The notes under the pieces: model-generated | The model's database searches: none | What the model saw: the letters and a program-made list of their open reading frames with translations, nothing else | Told to the model about the DNA's origin: nothing | Made by a program: the position numbers and the translations under genes | Shown here: positions 25,998 to 36,600 of the stretch, in pieces | Numbering within the stretch: the first letter of the stretch is position 1 | How the letters are laid out: the number at the start of each line of letters is the position of its first letter | Source: an uncultured Pseudomonadota bacterium | Lineage (GTDB): Bacteria > Myxococcota_A > Bradymonadia > Bradymonadales > GCA-2716585 | Length of the DNA: 59,202 bases | Reading direction: 5' to 3' | Assembly: GCA_937123825.1 (NCBI GenBank) | Contig: CAKZKQ010000131.1 | Location: forward strand, 1 to 59,202

Positions 25998-27620
25998 ATG
26001 ATGTTCTGTGGTGTGAGACAAGGCTGGCGTGGCTTTGTGATGTGGCTTGTGGCGGTGCTCGCGGTGGGATTCTGCGGCGCGTGTGGTCAGAAGTACAACA
26101 ACAATCAGAGCGTTGGGCCGATGGATGAGCCCGATGTGCAGGAGCCTGAGCCTGATGTGTCTGTTGAGCCCGATGTGGGCCCTGATGACGTGGGTGATGA
26201 TGGCGAGGATGAGGTTGAGGACGAGGGGCCGTGTGGTGGTGTGGACCAGGAGGTCAATGCCTGTGGTGGATGCAGTGTCTTGCCGGGTGAGGTGGGTGCG
26301 TCTTGCGGCTCGTGTGGTTTGGGGACCTTTGAATGCAGCGGGACGGATGAGCTGAGTTGTGAAGGCGACTTGCAGAACGTCTGCGGTGGTTGTGAGGCCC
26401 TGGAGTTTGAGCCCGGACAGCTTTGTGGTCAGTGCAACGCTGGCCACTGGGAGTGTGATGGGGCGCAACTGGTGTGCGTGGATGAGCCTGGGCCTGCCGG
26501 GCTCAATGGCTGCGGCGGCTGCCAGATTTTTGCTGAAGGGGAGCCCGGAGGTCCGTGCGGAACGTGTGACAGCGGGACGTTGATGTGCACAGGGCCCGAG
26601 AGCGTGGAGTGCGCGGGAGACCGTGGTGAAGGAGCGCTCAATTCATGTGGCGGATGTCGCCCTTTTGAAGGGGCGCCCGGCTTGAGTTGTGGGTCGTGTG
26701 GCTCGGGTATTTTGGAGTGCAATGGGCGCAACGGGCTGCGTTGCGAGAACGAGGCACCGTGCGGCTATTTGGAGCCGTGTGCTGGGGATTCAAATTGCGT
26801 GGAAGGGCTGCACTGTTCTCAAGGGCGTTGTGCGCCTGAAGGTCTGGCTTTCATCCCTGCCGGTGAGTTCATCATGGGCAGTCCTGAGGATGAAGTGGGC
26901 CGTGTGCGCACCGAGATACAACACCACGTGACTTTGACTAGACCATTTTTGATGCAGCAAACCGAGGTGACTCAGGGCATGTGGGAGGAGTACGGAGGAC
27001 GCTTCCGTCCTTTTGCTTACCCCGAGTGCGGCGATGAATGCCCTGCTGAAAGCATCAACTGGTATGAAGCCCTTCATTATGCCAATCGGATCTCACGCGA
27101 GGAAGGCCTGGAGGAGTGCTACGCACTCTATGATTGCGGGCAGAATTTTCTCAGCGAACCGATGGATTGCCGTCTGGTCGAGTTTGTTGGGCTTGATTGT
27201 GAAGGATATCGACTCCCAACAGAAGCTGAATGGGAGTATGCCGCTCGAGCTGGCACCACTGGTCCCACATACGCAGGAACCTTTGACAGTTGTGATGATG
27301 AAGGCCTGCATGAAATCGCCTGGGTTTGCGATTTTGAAGGTTCGCCACATCCCGTCGGCCAACTCATGCCCAATCCATGGGGGCTATACGATGTCTTGGG
27401 TAATATTTCGGAAATGACCTGGGATTGGGGGTTTGATTGGAGTGATGAGCCCGTGACCGATCCCATTGCACCCATTGGTCAAACGAAAATAACCAGAGGA
27501 TTTCCATTTTCTGTAAGTAACCCTAACCGTTTTAGAGTTGCTGCAAAAGGAACAACGAGACCGCACAATATCGGTTATTCTATTGGTTTTCGTTTAGTAA
27601 GAACTATTTCTATTCCTTAA
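25998..27620 (+). CDS. Lipoprotein with Cys-rich repeats and a formylglycine-generating-enzyme (SUMF1) domain
   Basis: A 540-residue surface or periplasmic protein. The N-terminus has a hydrophobic signal ending in AVGFCGAC, a likely lipobox. An acidic Asp/Glu/Pro-rich linker follows, then about five CGGC...CGSCG repeats (roughly 75-265). From residue 280 (LAFIPAGEFIMGSPEDE) to the end runs an FGE-sulfatase domain, with TEVTQGMWEEY, YRLPTEAEWEYAARAG and a GNVWEW-type block written GNISEMTWDW. Many such domains are not enzymes but displayed binding folds. The start is ATG 25998, five bases after GGGAG. The RHS-type giant follows after 26 bases. Codon use turns AT-rich from about 27480. Confidence 0.85.
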   Translation: MMFCGVRQGWRGFVMWLVAVLAVGFCGACGQKYNNNQSVGPMDEPDVQEPEPDVSVEPDVGPDDVGDDGEDEVEDEGPCGGVDQEVNACGGCSVLPGEVGASCGSCGLGTFECSGTDELSCEGDLQNVCGGCEALEFEPGQLCGQCNAGHWECDGAQLVCVDEPGPAGLNGCGGCQIFAEGEPGGPCGTCDSGTLMCTGPESVECAGDRGEGALNSCGGCRPFEGAPGLSCGSCGSGILECNGRNGLRCENEAPCGYLEPCAGDSNCVEGLHCSQGRCAPEGLAFIPAGEFIMGSPEDEVGRVRTEIQHHVTLTRPFLMQQTEVTQGMWEEYGGRFRPFAYPECGDECPAESINWYEALHYANRISREEGLEECYALYDCGQNFLSEPMDCRLVEFVGLDCEGYRLPTEAEWEYAARAGTTGPTYAGTFDSCDDEGLHEIAWVCDFEGSPHPVGQLMPNPWGLYDVLGNISEMTWDWGFDWSDEPVTDPIAPIGQTKITRGFPFSVSNPNRFRVAAKGTTRPHNIGYSIGFRLVRTISIP

Positions 27621-27646
27621 GAGAAAACATCAACAGAGAGGTGAGT

Positions 27647-30600
27647 ATGTACCAGCATCTAAATGTTGGATGGCTCGTTGTGTCTTTAGGGTGCTTTTGT
27701 TCTGCAATTATTATTCAAGGTTGTTCAGATGAACAAATAGACCTTGGAGATTGTAATCAGACATGTGACACAGGTTTTTGTAATCCGCAGACAGGCCGCT
27801 GCGAAGCCCAATTAGAGGCAGTAAGTCAGGCGTTGGGGGTTGGAGATTGTTGCTCAGCCCATAGCTCTCAGGGATGTTCTGAGGCTTCTATTGAGAGTTG
27901 TGTATGTGCTGTGGACCCATTTTGCTGCAATACTCAATGGGATTATCTCTGCGTCCAACAGGTTGAGATCGCTCAATGCGAGGTCTGCCCTGCGCTGACC
28001 GCCTGTGGTGATGGTGTATGTTCTGCAGAAGAGAATCAGACCAATTGCAGTACAGACTGCTCTCCGTCTTGCAACGATTTGTCATGTGGTCCCGATGAGG
28101 ATGCGACCACTTGCCCCACCGATTGCGCGAGCGCTGGGCCTGTTTGCGGGGACAGCGTATGCGAAGGTGATGAGACACAGCTGAATTGTTCTTCTGATTG
28201 CTGGTGCGGGGATGGTCTATGCGATGCCAGCGAAGACCTTTTTTCATGTTCGACAGATTGCAATCTCCAGATCTGTGGCGATGGCACCTGCAACGGCAGC
28301 GAAGATGCTGTGACATGTCCTGCAGATTGTGGAGCGCCCCAGTGCGGTGACGGAATCTGCGCCGGTGATGAGGACTGTGCTGATTGCCCTGGAGACTGTG
28401 GCAATTGCGAAGGCGATTGCTGCGCTGACAATGCAACGATTGGTTGTGAGGACCCGGCCATCACGGCGTGCGTGTGTGCCTCCGACTCATTTTGTTGCGA
28501 TCAACGCTGGGATTCTATCTGTGCAGGAGAGGTCGAAAGTTTCCAATGCGGCCAGTGTGGGGGCTGCGGTGATGGGGTTTGTGAAGCATCCGAGACCCCT
28601 GGCACCTGTGAAGCCGATTGTCCGGGCACTTGTGGTGATGGATTTTGTGTCGGCAGCGAGTCTGCAGGCTCTTGTCCCGCAGATTGTGACCAAGGCAGCG
28701 GCTGCGGCAACGGTGTCTGTGAAGTTGGTGAGCGGTGCAGCGATTGTCCTGCGGACTGTGGTTTGTGTGCTGGCGATTGTTGCCAAGCCAATGACACTCC
28801 TGGTTGCTTTGATCAGCGCGTGACCGAATGCGTATGTGCCGCCAACCCTGATTGTTGCTTGGTTGAGTGGAGCGAGAGTTGTGCGGCCTTCGTAAATACT
28901 GCTTTTGGTAGCGATCCCATCGTGTTTGGGGATGTCCAAGTGTGTCTTGGGGCACACACCTATGTAGATTGCTTTGAGCCTCCCCTTGGGGCTGGTTTGC
29001 AACCTGAAACCCATTGGAACGATGGCTCCCAGCACGTGCTCAGTTGTTCTTTCGAGTGTTCCGAAGATGGCTGTGCGACGTGTAACAGCGGCACTTCTTG
29101 TGCGACAAACACCGAATGCGATTCCGAGCAGTGCGGTCCCACTCAAACCTGCTATCCGGCGCTTTGTGATGATGGCATCACGAATGGCAACGAAACGGAT
29201 ATGGACTGTGGAACCGAAGAGTGCGGTCCATGCCAGTTGGGTCGTGCATGCCTGGTGGACGATAACTGTACCACTGGCGTGTGTCAGGATGGGCAGTGTC
29301 GTCAGACCACTTGCCGTAATGACCAACTCGACGCTGGCGAGAGCGATGTGGATTGTGGTGGCGTCTGTGGTGCATGTCCTCAGTTGAGCAACTGCTATTT
29401 TGATGATGATTGCCTTACCAATTCCTGCGTCAATGAAAAATGCCAGTTTGCGCACTGCTTTAATGGCATTAAAGATAATGGCGATGAAAGTGATATTGAC
29501 TGTGGACTGGCGTGTGGTTCCACTTGTCAGCTAGGTGATGAATGCGGAGAAGACACTGATTGTGACAATTCAATTTGTGTTGGCTATGTATGCACAGCGA
29601 CCTGTGATGATGGGTTGCTGAATGGCACTGAATCGGGCGTTGATTGCGGTGGCCGTGATTGCGCTTGGTGTGGTGTGGGGCAGAGTTGTCGTCGTAACGA
29701 TGACTGCGATAGCCACCTTTGCCAGTTTGCAGCGCCTGGTGATGAGTTGGGTGTGTGCGCAGCGGCCACGTGTGGGGATGGGATCCACAACGGTGATGAG
29801 AGCGACGTGGATTGCGGCGGCTCTTGTGGGGTTCCTTGTGACAATGGCCAATGGTGTCTGAGCAACAGCGATTGCTCCAGCAACGATTGTTATCTGGGAG
29901 CGTGCCGTCCTGAGCATTGCACTGACGGTGTGCTCGATACCGGCGAGGACTTTGAGAACGAGTCGGATTCGCTGCGAGACCTGCCTTTTGGTGAGGTGCG
30001 TGATTGCGGTGGTCCTTGTGGTCCGTGTCCTTCTGGAAGCGACGAGTTGTATTACTGCAGCGCGCGTGACCACAACTGCGAGAGTGGGTCGTGCGGCATC
30101 ATCGTGTGCAATCCTTCAACTTGCGATGATGGCATCCAGAACCAGGGCGAGACGGATGTGGACTGTGGTGCGGTTTGCGGTACCGCTTGTCGTCTTGGCC
30201 AGCGTTGCACTTCCCCCGACGATTGCGATGGTGGTGTGTGCAGCAATGACAGCGTCTGCGTGCCGCAGCCTGTCATGCCGCCGCCACTCAACCCCAACAT
30301 CATCACTCCGTTGCATGAGGCCTATGCTTTCCTGGAGCAGTTCGGTCAGCTCTTGAGCCAGCCTGACACCCAGGTGCGTCAGATGTCCATGCTCAAGGGC
30401 AAAGTCTACGACATCTACGACCAGCCGCTTGGCGGCGTGACCGTGACCATCAAGGCCCACGAGAATTGGGGTTCGGTGGTCAGCGACACCCTGGGTGACT
30501 TTGCCATGGGTGTGCTTGGTGGTGGTCGATTCACTGTGGTGTATCAGCGCCCTGGCTTTCTCCAAGTTCAGCGTCAGGTGGAGGTGTCCTGGGGTGAAGT

Positions 30601-33600
30601 GAAGTCATTGCCGGATGTGGTGATGATCCACGAGGATCGTCGTTCGGTGCCTGTTGATCTATCGACTGGCGAGATCGCGTATGCCCGCGGCAGCGTCTTC
30701 CGCGATGCCGATGGTGAGCGCCAAACGACCGTGCTTTTCCGCCCTGATACGGTGGCCAGAGCGTGGTTGCCCGATGGTTCCTTCCGAGACTTTGACACCA
30801 CCATCCACCTGCGCTCCACCGAGTATACTGTTGGTCCTCATGGGCCAGCTGCGATGCCGGGCGCGCTCTCTCCTTTCACAGGTTACACCTACGCCGTGGA
30901 GCTGGATGTGGATGAGGCTGAGGCGATGGGTGCTGTGCGGGTTGATTTTGTGCAGCGCGGTCAGCAGCCGCCGGTCGACGGTTGCGGTGACACTCCCAAT
31001 CCGGTGGTGCTCTACCTGGATGATTTCCTGGCCCCCACTGATGTGCAGGACCTGCCCGATGGCCAGACCCAATTGGACGAGGCGGCCCGTTCGGGCAACG
31101 CCATTCCTGTGGGTTACTTTGATCGCGAGTCTGGTCAGTGGGTCGATTATGAGAGTGGTTGCCTGGTGGAATTGACCGGCACCGGGCCTGCCGATGCGGC
31201 CTTGGTGGGCGACGACTGCGTGGTAGACTGGATCGATGGCGAAGCAGACAAGGCGTGGGAAATTTATGGTCAGCCGACTCGCTTGTGGCGTGTGTCGTTG
31301 CCGCACTTCTCGGTGGTGGACCTCAACCACCCCGTTGATTGCAAAGGCGCGTGTGTGCCGCCGGATGTGGATGAGCCGTTCCTGTCTGGGATTTTCCGCC
31401 AGCCTTGTGAAGAAGAAGGCTCGATCATCGAATGCGAAGAGCAGGTCATGGGCGAGACGCTTGGTCTTGCGGGCACCGGCCTGACGCTCAACTATCGCAG
31501 CTCTCGTACTCCTGGCTACTCGCCCAGCTCCTCCGTCCTGATTTCGTTGTTGGACCCTCAGGCCATGGCTGGTCTGCAGTCGGTGCAACTGAAAATCAGC
31601 GATGTGATGGCTGGTCAGGTCCTCAATGAGACCTTCTCGGCCACGGAGATCATCAGCCAACCCACCTACCGTTTTGACTGGGAAGGGGAGGATGCTTTTG
31701 GGCGCGACACCGTCAGCTCGACCTTCCTGAACATTGAGCTGAACTACTTTTATGGTGGTGTGCGCGTGGAGTCACGCAGCAACCGCTTTGGCATGCCGCC
31801 CGGCAACCGGGGTTACGAGCCGTCCATCAGCTTCCGCCAACGGGGTGAAAACGGCGTGTTCGTGACCACGACCGAGATGCGTGCACCGCTCTTCCGGTTT
31901 GATGCCCGCAGCGCTGGTTTTGGTGGCTGGACGCTTAGCGGCCACCACTTCTTTGACCCTGTTGCTGGCATTCTCTTCATGGGAGATGGCTCCAAGCGTC
32001 AGGCGCGGGCGCGGATCAAAGACCTGAAGAGCTTTGCCGGCGGCATCAGCGCAGACAACCCCATTGAGCGTCCGCTGGGCATGGCGTTCTCAACCGATGG
32101 GAACCTCTATGTGGCCGACGATGACGGCGACCAGGTGCTTATTTTTGGCCTGGACGGCGAGCTTTTGGAGACGCTGAAGTTTGATTTCTTCAGCTACCAC
32201 AACGGTCCCCGGGATCCTCAGTGCGATACCACCGAAATTATCAATCACGACGGTGGCGCTGGCGTTATGGCCCCCATCGACGTGGCTTTTGATGCCCAAC
32301 AGCGCCTTTACGTGGCCATGCGGGGGCAGTCCTGTGTGTTGCGCGGTCAGCGTCAAAACGACACAGACCCCTACGTGTGGGAGATGGTCATGGGTCAGTG
32401 TGGCCAGCACGGTGGTGTTCGCGCCCCCGACGCGATTGGAAAAGAAGGTGTTCCCGGAACGAGCCTCCAGTTGACCTCTCTTGGCGGCATCGCGACAGCC
32501 AACGATGGGGCGCTTTATGTGGTTGAAGGGGCGACGTTCGAGGAAGAACTCAAAGATTACCAGGAGGCATTGACGCACCAGGGGCCGGCCAACCACACGC
32601 TCCTGCGCTTGTCGGCGGGTGGTTTTGTGACGCAGATTGTGGGCAACGGTGCTGGTGGGGTGGTCCACGGTTGTTGGACCGACTACGCGCAGCCCGGCAG
32701 CCTCGACCCGCCCAACAACGACGACAGCAATCGCCCCATGGCCGCTCGTTTCCGTCCTTGCTTCCCCTCGGGCGTGGCGACTGCGGACGATGGATCGGTC
32801 TATTTGGCCAGCATGTTCCACCATCAGGTGTGGAAGATTGCGCCTTCGGGTGACATGGAGCTGGTTGTGGGCGGCAATGGCGCCAGAGACAGCGCTGCTC
32901 AGTACACCGACGGCGCCCCTGCCAAGCCTGAAAGCGACGATCCGCTCACTGCAGGCACACCTATTACTCGCCCCGCCGGCTTGCGTCTGTCCTCGACTGG
33001 TGAGCTGTACATCACGACCGTTGATGGCCTTGGGCAAAATTTTCGAGCGTCGAACACTGTCTACAAGCTCGATTCTGCCGGGCGCCTGTGGACCGTGATG
33101 GGCGATGGCACCAAGGGCAGCAGCAATCCTTCGGGGAGCGCAGGTCCCAATCAGCCGTTGAACTTCCCTGTCGCGGCTCTTCCTGGTCCCGATGGCGGGG
33201 TTTATATCAGCGAAGCCCACAGCCGACGCATCTTGCGCGTGGGTGTGGATCCGCCTGGTTACCAGAGCAATGTCATCAAGTTGCCCTCAGTGGATGGCTC
33301 GCTGGAGTACGTCTTCAACCTGCGTGGTCAGCACCTCTACACTCAAGACACGCTCACGGGACAGGTGTTGTTGAGCTTTGAATACGACGCGGAAACTGAA
33401 GCGTTGATCAGCGCCACCGACCTGGATGGTTTGCAGACCACTTTCGAACGAGATGTCATCGGCAACGTTGAAGTGACCGGACCTTACGGGCACAAGACCT
33501 TCCTTAAAGTGTCGACTGAAAATGGTGGCTACCTGACCTGTGCGGCTTTCCGTGGGGATGGCAATCAGGCTCCGGTGGATTGCGACAACCCAACGCCGGA

Positions 33601-36600
33601 CACGCTCTCGGTCAAGTTGGACTACGACGGTCAGCGCGTCGGACTCTTGACTGGGGTGACCGACCCCATGGGCCGTCGCAAGCGCTACGATTACTCCGAC
33701 CGAGGGAGGCTGCTCAGGGCCTATGAGCCCGACAGTGACACCAAGTTCAAAGAGTTGGTGCGCAATGAGCACCTCGATGAGCAAGACCGGCCCACCGGCA
33801 GCTACTCGGTGACCTTCACCCGCGTTGATGGCAGCACCTCTGCCCATGGCGTCTCCATCGATGAACAACGCGGGCAGGTCCGTTCGGTGGTCCATGATGG
33901 TGATGAGAAGCGTTCTGCCAAGCGGTTCCACAGCCTGGATGGTCAGACCTCCACTGCCGAGTTGGTGGGAGGTTTTGAGTTCACCCAGACCCGTCGCTGG
34001 CATCCCCGTTGGGGCTTTGAAGCGCCGTTGGTCTCCAACACGATGACCACTCCTGGAGGCATCACCCTCAGCGCCGAGCACCGTCTGGATGAAGAGGTGC
34101 TGGACAACAACGGTTTGCCCACTCGTCGTGAAGAGACTCTGGTGCCCAATGGCAATATGTCGTTGGCCTCCCGCAGTGTCTTTGAGCGTACGGCACAAGA
34201 CACCACCATCAGCCACTTCAGCCCGTTGGGGCGCTCTTCAACCCAGCACCTTGATGAAAAGGGCCGCGTGGTGCTCTCGACGGTCTCTTCAGAGCCCGAC
34301 CTGGACATTTATCCCTCGCGACTGCTCTACGATGCTCAAGGGCGTGTGCAAAAGATGGTGGTGGGGCCGCTGAGTGAAGACCCCAATAACTTGCCTGTCG
34401 ATGCGGCCTCCCGCGTGGTCACTTTTGTCTACAAAGAGACCGACGGAGCTGACAACGGCGCGCTTGAGGCGGTGCTGGATCCGATGGGCCGGCGCACAGA
34501 GTTTGGGCATGACCTCTTTGGACGCCTGACTCAGAGCCGTTCGATGGCCCAGATCCAAGGGCAACTGGAGGTGTTGACCAGCACATCCAGCCAGTTGGAC
34601 AAGAACGGCAACATGACCTCCATCAAGCCCCAGGACCGTCCTGAGCGGGTGTTTGCCTACGACAAGCGCAACCTCATGATCAACCACATCGCACCGGCCC
34701 CCACCATGGCGGCCAGTTGTGACAGTGATCTGGCATGCAACGATGGTGATGAGAGCGACGGCGACGATGTTTGTCAAAACGGAATCTGCGTGGACTGTAA
34801 CGACTCTCAGGGTTGTGCAGGAGGCGCTGTTTGTGTGGCCGGTCAGTGCGCCGTGGCCTGTGATGATGCCAACCCCTGTGAGCCCGCGTTGACCTGTTAT
34901 GAAGGTCTGAGTCAGGAACCTGGCGGCTATTGTGTGGATGACACACGCGTTGGCGTGGTGACCTACGACGATGAGCAGCGCGTACAGACAGCAATGCTGC
35001 CGGGCAACCGTTCGATGTCCTTTGAGTATGACCAAGAGGTGGTCAAAGGGCGCATTGAGCGGATGACCATGACAGATGGTGGGGTGGACCAGCACATCGA
35101 TTTCACCTACGACGACCGTCCCACCAACCCCAACGCCGAACTCTTTGTCGGTGGCGGGCGACTGACCAAAGTGGCGACATCCTCAGGTGAGTCGCTGGAG
35201 TATAGCTGGACGTATCCGTCGGGGACGATTGAAGACGAATCGCAGCGTGCCAGCACAGTGATGGCTCGCGGTCGGACTGTGGCTCTTTGGAGTCATGAGC
35301 AGGTCCAGATGGGGGGTTGGATGCGCCAAAGCATCAACGCCCAAGGGGCACTCTTCCAGAGTGAAGTGGTGGGCATGGAAGGAGGTTTGCCGCAAGAAGG
35401 TAACCCCAGTGATGCTGCCGAGAGCGCTTTCTACGGCTATGACAACGACGGCATGCTCCAGACCGTTTGTTTGGGCAGCGCGCATGACCAGTGTAACGAA
35501 ACGCTGGAATTGACCACCCGACCCCAAAGTGGTTTGCCCGATGAGTTGGTGGTTGAAGACGGTGGCCAGCGGCTTCTGCGCCATCAATTTGGCTACAACA
35601 GCTTTGCAGAGGTCGATGACGTTCACACGACCTTCGATGGCCAGACACTCATGCGTCGAGAGGTTGTCCAGCGCGACAAGTTGGGTCGTTTGGTCGAGGT
35701 GCGTGAAACCTGGAATGTCGATGGTCAGCAAGAGGTGTGGTCCACCACGCACAGCTATGACGACCTGGACAGGTTGGTTCAGGCGGTGCAGGACCGAGGT
35801 GATGGGCAACCAAGCGTGTGGAAGTACGGCTACGACACCAACGGCAACCGCACTGTCTTGGAGCATCCCGACGGCAGCATTGTTAACAACATTTCCTACA
35901 ACGCCCAGGACCAGCTGCTGACCCATGGCCAGCACAGCTACGAGTACGATCCAATGGGTCGGCTGTTGCGTAGAGAAACAGATAACGCCGATACAAGGCA
36001 CTTTGAATACGACTTGATGGGTAACCTGAAGTCTGTCGTGTTGCCTGGTGGTGTAGAGGTCCGTTACCAGGTCGATGCACACAACAACCGCATTGGTCGG
36101 CAAAAGTTTGTGAACGGTCAGCCTGTGCAAGGTGACCATCAATACTGGCTCTACCAAAATACCTTCGCGCCCGCCGCACAGCTCGACAGAGAAGGCCGCA
36201 TTGTGGCCCGCTTCATTTACGCCGCTGACGGTCATGTGCCCAGCATGCTGGTGCATTACCAGTACGATGCCAACAACCAGGTCTCTGAGCGTGAATCCTA
36301 CCGCCTGGTCAATGATTGGCGTGGCAGCGTGCGCCTGGTGGTGCGGGTCTCTGATGGGCAGGTCGTCCAGCAGTTCGCTTACGATCCCTTCGGGACCCGC
36401 CATGTCCTTCAAGACAGCATGGGCGCCGACTTTCCCATGCCCTTTGGTTTTGCTGGTGGGCTCTTTGACCCAGAGACTGGTCTAACCCGGTTTGGGTACA
36501 GAGACTATGACCCTGAAATTGGACGCTGGACTGGCAAAGACCCGATTGGTTTGGCTGGTGGTGACACCAACTTCTACGCCTATGTTGCCAATGATCCCAT

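Noticed and set aside
31013..31660. Minus-strand frames across the RHS gene (several of 100-400 codons)
   Set aside because: All are antisense to the RHS giant, whose frame is continuous and full of recognisable repeats.
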